Source: Photobacterium kishitanii
GTDB lineage: Bacteria; Pseudomonadota; Gammaproteobacteria; Enterobacterales; Vibrionaceae
Direction: 5' to 3'
NCBI RefSeq assembly: GCF_003026355.1
Contig: NZ_PYON01000003.1
Span: forward strand, 62,001 to 126,000
DNA: 64,000 nucleotides
Of the stretch, positions 29,284 to 37,163 are shown one piece after another. Both the position numbers and the translations under genes were made by a program. Every line of letters begins with the position of its first letter. Positions within the stretch are counted from its first letter, which is position 1. The notes below the pieces were generated by a model. The model saw only the letters and a program-made list of their open reading frames with translations, ran no database searches and had not been told where the DNA came from.

Positions 29284-30507
29284 ATGGATATTATTCTTGG
29301 CGTAGGCATGTTTACCTTGATTATCCTGGCTCTAGTTTTAGTGATTTTATTCGCTAAATCTAAGCTAGTACCATCAGGTGACATTACTATCTCAGTAAAC
29401 GGCGATCCAGAAAAAGCGATCACCACAGGTGCAGGCGGTAAACTACTGAATGCACTTTCTGCTAACGGTATTTTCGTATCATCAGCATGTGGTGGCGGTG
29501 GCTCTTGTGGTCAGTGTCGTGTGAAGGTCAAATCTGGTGGTGGCGATATTCTACCAACAGAACTTGATCACATTTCTAAAGGTGAAGCACGTGAAGGCGA
29601 ACGTCTAGCGTGTCAGGTTAACGTTAAATCTGACATGGATATCGAGCTTCCTGAAGAAATTTTTGGTGTGAAGAAGTGGGAATGTTCAGTTATCTCGAAT
29701 GATAACAAAGCAACCTTCATCAAAGAGCTTAAGCTTCAAATTCCAGATGGCGAAACAGTACCTTTCCGTGCTGGTGGTTACATCCAGATTGAAGCGCCAG
29801 CTCACCACATTAAATACTCAGACTTTGATGTACCAGAAGAGTACCGTGGTGATTGGGATAAGTTTAACTTGTTCCGCTTCGAGTCTAAGGTTGATGAAGA
29901 TATCATCCGTGCTTACTCAATGGCTAACTACCCAGAAGAATTTGGTATTATTATGCTAAACGTGCGTATTGCTACGCCGCCGCCTAATAATCCTGATGTG
30001 GCTCCTGGTCAAATGTCATCATTCATCTGGTCACTAAAAGAAGGTGACAAGTGTACTATTTCGGGTCCTTTTGGTGAGTTCTTCGCTAAAGACACTGAAA
30101 ATGAAATGGTATTCGTAGGTGGTGGTGCAGGTATGGCGCCAATGCGTTCTCATATCTTCGACCAACTTAAGCGTCTACACTCTAAGCGTAAGATGTCTTA
30201 CTGGTACGGCGCACGTTCTAAGCGTGAAATGTTCTATGAAGAAGATTTTAATGCACTAGCTGCTGAAAACTCTAACTTTGTATGGCATTGTGCATTGTCC
30301 GATCCACAGCCTGAAGATAACTGGGATGGCTATACTGGCTTTATTCACAACGTTCTTTATGAAAACTACTTACGTGATCATGAAGCACCTGAAGATTGTG
30401 AGTACTACATGTGTGGTCCACCAATGATGAACGCTGCTGTTATCAGTATGCTGAAAGATCTTGGTGTTGAAGATGAAAACATTCTATTGGATGATTTCGG
30501 CGGCTAA
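29284..30507 (+). CDS. nqrF: Na+-NQR subunit F (NqrF), NADH-oxidising
   Basis: Entry point for electrons. The 407-residue protein has one N-terminal membrane helix (about residues 3-25), a 2Fe-2S ferredoxin domain with C69, C75, C78 and C110 ([11 protein letters not shown] and LACQV), an FAD domain with RAYSMANYP near 211 and an NADH domain with [14 protein letters not shown] near 277 and the end [12 protein letters not shown]. All four cluster ligands and the nucleotide motifs are present. AAGGAA lies nine bases before the ATG. A terminator follows. Confidence 0.98.
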   Translation: MDIILGVGMFTLIILALVLVILFAKSKLVPSGDITISVNGDPEKAITTGAGGKLLNALSANGIFVSSACGGGGSCGQCRVKVKSGGGDILPTELDHISKGEAREGERLACQVNVKSDMDIELPEEIFGVKKWECSVISNDNKATFIKELKLQIPDGETVPFRAGGYIQIEAPAHHIKYSDFDVPEEYRGDWDKFNLFRFESKVDEDIIRAYSMANYPEEFGIIMLNVRIATPPPNNPDVAPGQMSSFIWSLKEGDKCTISGPFGEFFAKDTENEMVFVGGGAGMAPMRSHIFDQLKRLHSKRKMSYWYGARSKREMFYEEDFNALAAENSNFVWHCALSDPQPEDNWDGYTGFIHNVLYENYLRDHEAPEDCEYYMCGPPMMNAAVISMLKDLGVEDENILLDDFGG

Positions 30508-30530
30508 TTATTAGCCCTTCGCCTTGAAAG

Positions 30531-30560
30531 AAGGCTGGCCTATTATGGCCAGCCTTTTTC
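30531..30560 (+). terminator. Terminator after nqrF
   Basis: A 10-bp perfect GC-rich stem (30531-30540 with 30547-30556) followed by T residues. apbE and nqrM may therefore have a separate promoter or depend on read-through. Confidence 0.82.
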
Positions 30561-30667
30561 GTCATTAATGAATAGTAATGTTATTTTTATTGTGGTTATT
30601 ATCTAGAGGTAATAGCGAATGATGGTCACTAGAGTAAAAATTACCTTTATTTCATTGGAGTAGTTGA

Positions 30668-31693
30668 ATGAAAATGTTCCTGATACGGGCTGTGGTTGTA
30701 GTTACAGCATTGTTAGCACTTGCCGGCTGTGGTGATCAGCGTCAGCAAATCACCATTAATGGCTCGACGATGGGAACCTATTATTCAATTAAAATTATTA
30801 ATCAAGATGGTTTGCCTACTGCGAAAGATATTCAACAAGAGATTGACCGCCGCTTAGAGCTGGTTAATGATCAAATGTCGACTTACCGTCCGAAATCTGA
30901 ATTAAGCTTATTTAATCAGGCACCAGCAAATCAACCATTTCCAGTATCAGCTGCAACAGCTAAAGTGATCACTGAAGCATTACGAATATCTACAGTAAGT
31001 GATGGTGCTTATGATGTAACTGTTGGGCCTGTAGTCAATTTATGGAGCTTTGGCCCTGAAGCGCGCCCTGAATCTATTCCAACGGATAAAGAAGTCGCAA
31101 CTCGTCTTTCTGAAGTCGGTTATCAACACCTACAGGTACTAGCCGGTAATAAGTTGGTAAAAGATGAAGCTAAGCTGTATGTTGATTTATCTTCTATTGC
31201 TAAAGGTTACGGGGTTGATGTTGTTGCTGACTATCTGAAAGATGATCTTCATGTGAAAAATTTCATGGTCGATATTGGTGGTGAATTACGTCTACAAGGC
31301 AAAAATAAAGCCAATGTATTATGGCGGATTGCGGTTGAAAAACCGGTTGAAAATGAACGTGCAGTACAAGAAATTTTACAAGCAGGTGATATGGCTATCG
31401 CGACATCTGGTGATTACCGTAATTACTTCGATGAAAAAGGTGTACGCTATTCTCACTTGATTAACCCTAAAACGGGTCGTCCAATTGATAATCATGTAGT
31501 ATCAGTAACGGTTATTGCACCATCATGTATGACGGCTGATGCTTATGCGACAACATTCTCTGTAATGGGAGAGGATGAATCAATTGCATTAGCAAACCAA
31601 GAAAATATCCCAGTAATGTTGATTGTAAAAACCAAAGATGGCTTTGTTGAATACAAATCAAATACCTTTGAGCAATACGTAGATAAAAAATAA
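30668..31693 (+). CDS. apbE: FAD:protein FMN transferase ApbE (lipoprotein)
   Basis: Periplasmic enzyme that transfers FMN from FAD onto threonines of NqrB and NqrC. The 341-residue precursor has a lipobox LAGC with cysteine at residue 21. Family motifs are GSTMGTYYSIK near 33, DVTVGPVVNLWSFGP near 118, DLSSIAKGYGVD near 174, the ATSGDYRNYF stretch near 244 and the catalytic-site end HLINPKTGRPI near 262. TTGGAG lies ten bases upstream of the ATG. Its place between nqrF and nqrM matches other Vibrionaceae. Confidence 0.97.
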   Translation: MKMFLIRAVVVVTALLALAGCGDQRQQITINGSTMGTYYSIKIINQDGLPTAKDIQQEIDRRLELVNDQMSTYRPKSELSLFNQAPANQPFPVSAATAKVITEALRISTVSDGAYDVTVGPVVNLWSFGPEARPESIPTDKEVATRLSEVGYQHLQVLAGNKLVKDEAKLYVDLSSIAKGYGVDVVADYLKDDLHVKNFMVDIGGELRLQGKNKANVLWRIAVEKPVENERAVQEILQAGDMAIATSGDYRNYFDEKGVRYSHLINPKTGRPIDNHVVSVTVIAPSCMTADAYATTFSVMGEDESIALANQENIPVMLIVKTKDGFVEYKSNTFEQYVDKK

Positions 31694-31704
31694 TAGAGGC
31701 ATCC

Positions 31705-31926
31705 ATGGCAATTTATTTAGTAACATTTGCTGTTTTTCTACTGGTTATTATTGCAATGGCAGTAGGTTATATTTTCCAGCGTAAATCGGTGAGTGGCAGT
31801 TGTGGCGGGTTAGATGGGATTGGAATCGCAAAAGAATGTGATTGTCCTGAACCATGTGATGCCCGTAAAAAGCGTGAAGCTCGTGCTGCACGTCAAGCTG
31901 AGTGGAAAAAGAACCAGATCATTTAA
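31705..31926 (+). CDS. nqrM: Na+-NQR maturation protein NqrM
   Basis: Small membrane protein required to deliver iron to the NqrD/NqrE site. The 73-residue product has one N-terminal membrane helix (about residues 4-23) and four cysteines, C33, C45, C47 and C51 (SGSCGGL and CDCPEPC), the family hallmark, then a basic tail. The ATG is 11 bases after the apbE stop, with AGAGGC upstream. A terminator follows. Confidence 0.95.
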   Translation: MAIYLVTFAVFLLVIIAMAVGYIFQRKSVSGSCGGLDGIGIAKECDCPEPCDARKKREARAARQAEWKKNQII

Positions 31927-31965
31927 GTGGCTTGAATACTATTAAGTAAGTCATTACTTACTATA

Positions 31966-32006
31966 AAGCCTAAGTACGACTTCTGAAGTCATACTTGGGC
32001 TTTTTT
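31966..32006. terminator. Terminator between nqrM and the GGDEF gene
   Basis: A 17-bp stem (31966-31982 with 31986-32002, one mismatch, one G-U pair, loop CTG) followed by T residues; probably serves nqrM and perhaps the convergent gene. Confidence 0.8.
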
Positions 32007-32015
32007 ATGTCATCA

Positions 32016-33230
32016 TCACGATTGAACTAGACAGTTACGACCCTGTTGCTTAGCTAAATAGAGGTTATCATCAGCCTGTTTGATTAATAGGTTAAGCGTA
32101 TTATGGGCATATACAGCCCCAATACTTATGGTTACTTTGATATAAGTATCTTGATACGGAATGTTTAGGGTTGCAATGCGAGTACGTACTAACTCTAAAG
32201 TCTGTAAAAAAAGGCGTTGAGGGCCATTATAATAAATACAAAACTCCTCTCCTCCGAAGCGAGCAACAATTGCTTCGGGAAAATGGGCTGCAATAACTTT
32301 ACTGATCGTCACCAGTACAGTATCACCGCCATCGTGGCCATAGCTATCGTTCACTTTTTTGAAATGGTCAATATCAACCATGGCAATATTTTGCTTGGCT
32401 TTAGTGGTTGGTGTATTAGCAAAAAAGTAGCGTCTATTCCATAATCCTGTGAGTGTATCTTGATTGGCCATTTTATAGAGCTGCTTAGCATTGTCTTTCA
32501 TATTTAAAATATGATGGATACGACAATAAAATTCTTCTTGGTTAAATGGCTTATATAAGAAATCGTTGGCGCCTGCTTTTAGAAATTGTGCTGTTAAGGT
32601 GTGATCATTGCTGGCTGATAAGCCTAATATAGCAATATCATCACGGTTATATTGATGACGAATTTCTTGAATCATGGTGATGCCATCTTTTTTAGGCATA
32701 TCATTGTCAGCAATAATTAAACTTATATCGTCAGCTTTGGCAAGTAATGTAAGTGCTTGCTCGCCGTCTTCAGCTTCAATAACGGTCAAGTTTTGTTTTT
32801 CGAGTAGTTGGCAGATATGACGTCTTATTGTCGGGGAATCTTCAACGACTAAGGCTTTATAACCAATGTTGGCTTTTAAACGCTGTAATAATGGAATTAG
32901 GTAGGCAATAGAAGCTGGGCTGTCTTTTAATAAATAATCTAATACACCTTTGGTTAATATTTGCTCTCTAATTTGATCATTATATTGCGCTGTTAGCACG
33001 ATCGACTTTAGCTCATGGCTTAAAACAACATCAATAATTTCGCCATTTTCAGCATCAGGTAAGCAATAATCAAGTATTGCACAAAAGAAAGCATGTGGTT
33101 GTATTAACAGTGATTGTGCTTGCGCTAATGTGGTTGCAAAGATGGCTTCAAATCCTGCTTGTTGAAGTTGATCTTTAAGGTAATGACGAAATGTGCGACT
33201 GTCCTCAACAACGAGCACTTGATAGGGCAA
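32016..33230 (-). CDS. Double-receiver diguanylate cyclase (REC-REC-GGDEF)
   Basis: A cytoplasmic two-component output protein predicted to make cyclic di-GMP. The 404-residue layout is receiver 1 (about 4-120, phospho-Asp D54 in AILDYCLPD), receiver 2 (about 125-245, D175 in IIADNDMPKKDG) and GGDEF (about 255-404) with an intact GGEEF at 326-330. The inhibitory RXXD site is absent, FPEA occupying its place, so product feedback is unlikely. The start is unclear: a TTG at 33230 has GGAG five bases upstream, while another TTG at 33242 has none. No partner kinase gene is adjacent. Confidence 0.88.
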   Translation of the reverse strand: MPYQVLVVEDSRTFRHYLKDQLQQAGFEAIFATTLAQAQSLLIQPHAFFCAILDYCLPDAENGEIIDVVLSHELKSIVLTAQYNDQIREQILTKGVLDYLLKDSPASIAYLIPLLQRLKANIGYKALVVEDSPTIRRHICQLLEKQNLTVIEAEDGEQALTLLAKADDISLIIADNDMPKKDGITMIQEIRHQYNRDDIAILGLSASNDHTLTAQFLKAGANDFLYKPFNQEEFYCRIHHILNMKDNAKQLYKMANQDTLTGLWNRRYFFANTPTTKAKQNIAMVDIDHFKKVNDSYGHDGGDTVLVTISKVIAAHFPEAIVARFGGEEFCIYYNGPQRLFLQTLELVRTRIATLNIPYQDTYIKVTISIGAVYAHNTLNLLIKQADDNLYLAKQQGRNCLVQS

Positions 33231-33464
33231 ACTGAACTCCAAAAAAGAAATAAGGCTCTTTTATTGATAATGGTAATAATAGATCATTAATTTTAGTCAT
33301 AATCGTTGGTTAATGTCATTTATTTTGTTAATTATTTTATGCTGTAATGTTTGGTTTTATATACAAAATAGGGCGTTGAGATATTTACTATGATTAAGTA
33401 AACTGAGGTAAGATAGCTGTATATAAAAACAGGTATGTGTTGTGTTTATTGATGAGTATTTGCT

Positions 33465-34538
33465 GTGACTAATTTGATGCCTATTCAACGCAAAATTATC
33501 CATGTTGATATGGATTGTTTTTATGCGGCTGTTGAAATGCGTGATAATCCAGCTTTACGTGATATTCCGATCGCTATCGGTGGACGCTCTGAACAACGAG
33601 GCGTGGTTAGCACTTGTAATTATTTAGCGCGTAAATACGGTGTTCATTCAGCAATGCCGACAGCGAAAGCAATGAAACTATGTCCGCATTTAACCTTAGT
33701 TCGTGGAAGGATGGATGTATATCGCCAAGTTTCGCAACAGATACGTGCGATCTTTGCGCGTTATACCGATAAAATTGAGCCATTGTCATTAGATGAAGCT
33801 TATTTAGATGTCAGTGACTGTGAGATGCTTCATGGCTCTGCAACTTTGATTGCACAGCATATTCGTCAAGCCATTGAACAAGAATTGCAATTAACGGCAT
33901 CTGCTGGGATTGCCCCGGTAAAATTTATTGCGAAAGTTGCCTCTGATCTTAATAAACCTAATGGTCAATATGTAGTAACACCGGAACAAGTTGATGATTT
34001 TGTAGCGGAATTGAAATTAGAAAAGATTCCAGGGGTCGGTAAAGTCACTATCCAAAAATTACATCAGCAAGGTTTGTATGTTGGTCGGGATGTACAAAAT
34101 TATGCTCAGCAGCAGTTACTGCAACAGTTTGGTAAGTTTGGGCAGTCATTATGGTTACGTGCGCATGGTATTGATGAACGAGAAGTCATTGTTGAGCGTC
34201 AACGTAAATCGGTTGGTGTTGAGCGTACCTTTAATAAAAACATCAGCAGTTATGATCAATGTTGGCAGGTGATTGAGCACTTACACTTAGAATTAGAGCA
34301 GCGATTACGTAAAGTACGTCCCCAATTGAATATTGCTAAGCAAGGGATTAAATTAAAATTTGCTGATTTTCAACAAACGACAGTAGAACATACTTGCCCC
34401 AAATTGGATAAGCAGCAATTTATTATCTTATTAAAAGAAGCACTCACACGCCAACAAGGTCGAGAAATTCGATTAATAGGTTTAAGCGTTGGTTTAGAGC
34501 AAGGATTAAAAGCGCAGCAGTTATCATTTAGTTTTTGA
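33465..34538 (+). CDS. dinB: DNA polymerase IV (DinB)
   Basis: Y-family translesion DNA polymerase. The 357-residue protein has the catalytic motifs HVDMDCFYAAVEM near residue 14 and SLDEAYLDVSD near 108, the AGIAPVKFIAKVASDLNKP stretch near 147, the helix-hairpin-helix IPGVGKVT near 189 and the little-finger region near 245-345. It ends QLSFSF, a plausible beta-clamp peptide. The start may be the GTG at 33465 or the ATG at 33477; neither has a strong binding site. I looked for a LexA box upstream and saw no convincing one. Confidence 0.95.
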   Translation: MTNLMPIQRKIIHVDMDCFYAAVEMRDNPALRDIPIAIGGRSEQRGVVSTCNYLARKYGVHSAMPTAKAMKLCPHLTLVRGRMDVYRQVSQQIRAIFARYTDKIEPLSLDEAYLDVSDCEMLHGSATLIAQHIRQAIEQELQLTASAGIAPVKFIAKVASDLNKPNGQYVVTPEQVDDFVAELKLEKIPGVGKVTIQKLHQQGLYVGRDVQNYAQQQLLQQFGKFGQSLWLRAHGIDEREVIVERQRKSVGVERTFNKNISSYDQCWQVIEHLHLELEQRLRKVRPQLNIAKQGIKLKFADFQQTTVEHTCPKLDKQQFIILLKEALTRQQGREIRLIGLSVGLEQGLKAQQLSFSF

Positions 34539-34565
34539 TAGCTATCGAAGCTGTAATTACATAAT

Positions 34566-34594
34566 AAAAAAAACGGGCGCAGAGCCCGTTTTTT
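34566..34594. terminator. Bidirectional terminator between dinB and pepD
   Basis: Arms AAAACGGGC (34570-34578) and complement (34584-34592) with A and T runs outside, between convergent genes. Confidence 0.85.
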
Positions 34595-34621
34595 ATTTGG
34601 TTTGCAAATTAGCGATGCGGG

Positions 34622-36082
34622 TTATTTTTTAACCGGAATGTTTTTTAGAATCGCTAACATTTGATCCCAGAACATTTGTACGGTATCAATTTTCACTTTC
34701 TCATCAGGAGAGTGTGGGAACTTGATTGTCGGACCAAATGAAAGCATGTCCATTTCTGGGTAAGGTTCTTTAAATAGACCACATTCAAGACCAGCGTGGA
34801 TCACCATAATGTTAGGCTTGTTACCGTACATTTGTTGGTAAGTATCACGGAAAACTTGCATGATTTCAGAGTCTGCATCAGGTTTCCAACCAGGATATGC
34901 TCCTGATACTTCACATTTAGCGCCAGCAAGCGCAGCGAGTGATTGCAACATTGCTTCAACGTAGCTACGACCTGAATCGATCAATGAACGAATAAGGCAT
35001 AGGATAGTTACCTTGTCAGCTTCAGTGGTGATCACACCCATGTTTAATGATGTTTCTACGACACCTTCAATGTCATCGCTCATGCGAATAACACCATTAG
35101 GGCATACATTTAAAATATTCATTAAACGAGTTTGATCAGCCATTACCATGATATCGCTAGGCAGTGCACATGTTTCAGTAAAGATAGTAATATCAGTTTC
35201 AACATGACCTAATTCAGCTTTAACCATCTGTTGGTATTCAGCGAATAAAGTATTTAGTTGATCAATGTTTGCTGCTGGTAATGTCGCAATGACACTAGCT
35301 TCACGAGGTAGAGCGTTACGTAGGCTACCACCGGTGAAGTTATTGATACGTAAACCAAGCTCTTCGGCGTGATTAATAAAGAAACGTGCCATTAATTTGT
35401 TAGCGTTGCCACGACCAGTGTGAATATCACAGCCAGAGTGACCACCTTTTAAGCCTTTAACCACTAATTTAATTGCTTGATGTTCCGCTGGGATTGCCTC
35501 ACGTTGAATATCAACGGTTAATGCTGCGTCAACACCGCCAGCACAACCCATGTAAACTTCGCCTTCTTGCTCGGAATCAGTATTCAACAGAATATCGCCC
35601 TCAAGCCAACCAGCCTCTAGGCCAAATGCGCCTGTCATGCCTGCTTCTTCATCGATAGTTAGCAATACTTCTAAAGGGCCATGCTCGATGTCTTTAGCCG
35701 CTAAAATAGCCAGACAAGTCGCCATGCCCATACCATTATCAGCACCTAACGTTGTTCCCGTTGCTGTTACCCATTCGCCATCAATGAAAGGTAAGATTGG
35801 ATCTTGTGTAAAGTCGTGTACTGTTTCTTCATTTTTTTGTGGCACCATATCAATATGCGCCTGAAGTACAACACCTTTACGATTTTCCATACCAGCTGTC
35901 GCTGGCTTTTTAATAATAACGTTACCGGTATTATCGCGACGAACATCTAGCCCTTCAGCTTGTGCGAAAGACACGATGTATTGCGCCAATTGTTCCTCAT
36001 ATTTCGATGGATGAGGGATTGAACAAATTTGGTCAAAGAAATGCCAAACAGCTTTTGGTGATAGTTGAGTAATTTCAGACAC
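34622..36082 (-). CDS. pepD: Aminoacyl-histidine dipeptidase / cytosol non-specific dipeptidase (PepD)
   Basis: M20-family zinc peptidase that cleaves dipeptides such as carnosine and Cys-Gly. The 486-residue protein has the metal motifs HIDMVPQKNE near residue 76, GADNGMGMA near 114, TIDEEAGMTGAFGL near 143 and NTDSEQEGEVYMGCAGG near 167, and the C-terminal HAGLECGLF near 431. The start MSEITQLSPKAVWHFFDQIC is typical. It is monocistronic; AAGGAAG lies upstream of the ATG. In V. cholerae the homologue also neighbours a purine permease gene, by recollection. Confidence 0.96.
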   Translation of the reverse strand: MSEITQLSPKAVWHFFDQICSIPHPSKYEEQLAQYIVSFAQAEGLDVRRDNTGNVIIKKPATAGMENRKGVVLQAHIDMVPQKNEETVHDFTQDPILPFIDGEWVTATGTTLGADNGMGMATCLAILAAKDIEHGPLEVLLTIDEEAGMTGAFGLEAGWLEGDILLNTDSEQEGEVYMGCAGGVDAALTVDIQREAIPAEHQAIKLVVKGLKGGHSGCDIHTGRGNANKLMARFFINHAEELGLRINNFTGGSLRNALPREASVIATLPAANIDQLNTLFAEYQQMVKAELGHVETDITIFTETCALPSDIMVMADQTRLMNILNVCPNGVIRMSDDIEGVVETSLNMGVITTEADKVTILCLIRSLIDSGRSYVEAMLQSLAALAGAKCEVSGAYPGWKPDADSEIMQVFRDTYQQMYGNKPNIMVIHAGLECGLFKEPYPEMDMLSFGPTIKFPHSPDEKVKIDTVQMFWDQMLAILKNIPVKK

Positions 36083-36440
36083 AGTAGCCTTCCTTTATAT
36101 ATACGCGATTGGGCTAGTGTCATTTTGTAGGGTCTTAACCGTAAAATGACAAAATAGGTAGCGAGTATTTTTATCGCTTTGGTTTTAGCATATCACTCTG
36201 TCTTTAGGGGAGATAGGGCAAATAATAAAATCTTATACCACTGATTTCTGCAGTTATGGCGTCACTGATGACGCTATAGTCAACCATAACTATGGTTATG
36301 CAGTTAATATGATCAAAGATGCTAAAAAGCACTCAAAACGCGATACTTTGAAATATAATAAAACAATAATGTAATAAATTTACATAAAAGCCATTTCTCA
36401 AGCTTAAAATCCAAAAAGTGTGAGCTAGTTAAAAAAAATG
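36083..36440. other. pepD upstream region with two short palindromes
   Basis: 358 AT-rich bases upstream of pepD. Two small hairpins stand out: GCGTCA/TGACGC near 36260-36274 and AACCATA/TATGGTT at 36282-36297. They could be operator sequences; I recognise neither. A CRP-like half site TGTGA is at 36419-36423. No gene was seen. Confidence 0.4.
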
Positions 36441-36469
36441 TTGTAACTTTATTTCGTTTTGGCTATAGT
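36441..36469 (+). promoter_or_regulatory. Sigma-70 promoter of the small RNA unit
   Basis: TTGTAA (36441-36446), a 17-base spacer and TATAGT (36464-36469) form a good sigma-70 promoter, predicting a start near 36476. A single CRP half site (TGTGA, 36419) lies just upstream. Confidence 0.65.
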
Positions 36470-36618
36470 TTAGACAAGCCATGATGATTGGCACAATAAT
36501 TAACACGATATGTTCAGGATGAACCCGATTATCGCCTCCAAGGAACCGAGAATAAGTGAGCCATGACGGCAACCCACCATCTATATATGTTGGTGTACTT
36601 ATGATTAAGGTGATTTAA

Positions 36619-36708
36619 ATGAAAATTTTTTCTTCAATGACACATTTTTGGAATAGTCGCGCGGTATATACAAGTAATTTCTATTACCCAGCGCCTTACC
36701 GTTACTAA
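36619..36708 (+). CDS. vcdP: 29-residue peptide, probable VcdP homologue
   Basis: ATG at 36619 with AAGGTGA five bases upstream, and a TAA at 36706. The product is basic and aromatic-rich: MKIFSSMTHFWNSR at the N-terminus and NFYYPAPYRY at the end, with five tyrosines, three phenylalanines and one tryptophan in 29 residues and no membrane helix. The strong ribosome binding site and flanking promoter and terminator argue for real translation. VcdP of V. cholerae has 29 residues and is reported to bind citrate synthase and increase its activity. An alternative, a tyrosine attenuator leader peptide, is unlikely because no aromatic amino-acid gene follows. Confidence 0.65.
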   Translation: MKIFSSMTHFWNSRAVYTSNFYYPAPYRY

Positions 36709-36814
36709 TTAGATTTATTGTCTGGTTGTTTTACAACGAGACAAATGCAAGTTTGTTCACCCCTTATATTAAGAATATCTCGATAATGCTATCCTGTTAT
36801 CTGCAACATTCTGC

Positions 36815-36848
36815 CGCCACTTCTATATTGAAGTGGCGTTTTTTTTAT
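36815..36848 (+). terminator. Terminator of the small RNA unit
   Basis: A 9-bp perfect stem (36815-36823 with 36830-36838) with a run of T to 36847, typical of an Hfq-bound small RNA 3' end. Confidence 0.85.
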
Positions 36849-37163
36849 CTGCTTTAATATCATCTCTATTTCTTTGCTTTTATTATCGGTCTTTATTAAC
36901 CCTTCTTTAGCGGTATAAAAAGTAAATGCTCAAAAAACAATCAAGCCAGTTTTTCTTTTAATATGCTGATAAGTATAGCTAAAAGTACATTTTATTAGAG
37001 TGTCTAAATAGCATTAGTTATTGTTTTACGCTTTTCAACGATAAAATCTGGAAATTGAGTGATCGCATGATTATAATCAGCGCCGAAATGGATTGCGCAA
37101 TCGTTTTCTATTTCTTAACGTTGTTTGTTTAGTTTATTGCGTATCTCTAAGGAATCGAGAAGC
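36849..37163 (+). other. Upstream region of the purine permease
   Basis: 315 AT-rich bases. It holds a PurR box at 37095-37110. I looked for a purine riboswitch core and did not find one. Confidence 0.5.
37095..37110. promoter_or_regulatory. PurR operator upstream of the purine permease
   Basis: The core GCAATCGTTTTC matches GCAANCGNTTNC of the PurR consensus completely; only the outermost A and T positions differ. It lies 54 bases before the permease ATG. Purine permease genes belong to the PurR regulon in E. coli. Confidence 0.68.

Larger units (their letters stand above)
36476..36848 (+). ncRNA. vcdRP: Putative dual-function small RNA, VcdRP homologue
   Basis: A self-contained transcription unit of about 370 bases: a good promoter at 36441-36469, a leader of about 140 bases, a 29-codon frame with strong ribosome binding site, about 105 bases of 3' RNA and a GC-rich terminator at 36815-36848. 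C-rich single-strand candidates are near 36524, 36534, 36573 and 36760. V. cholerae VcdRP is described as an Hfq-dependent RNA, repressed by CRP, that silences PTS sugar-uptake mRNAs and encodes a 29-residue protein that binds citrate synthase. The peptide length here is identical. I could not align it with the published sequence, so the name is inference. Start and end positions are predictions. Confidence 0.55.

Noticed and set aside
33243..33464. LexA box upstream of dinB
   Set aside because: No CTGT-N8-ACAG pair could be found in the gap.
36619..36708. Tyrosine/phenylalanine attenuator leader peptide
   Set aside because: The tyrosines are not a run, and the gene beyond the terminator is a purine permease rather than an aromatic biosynthesis gene.
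36849..37163. Purine riboswitch before the permease
   Set aside because: No TATA...GTTTCTACC-type core; the PurR box explains control.
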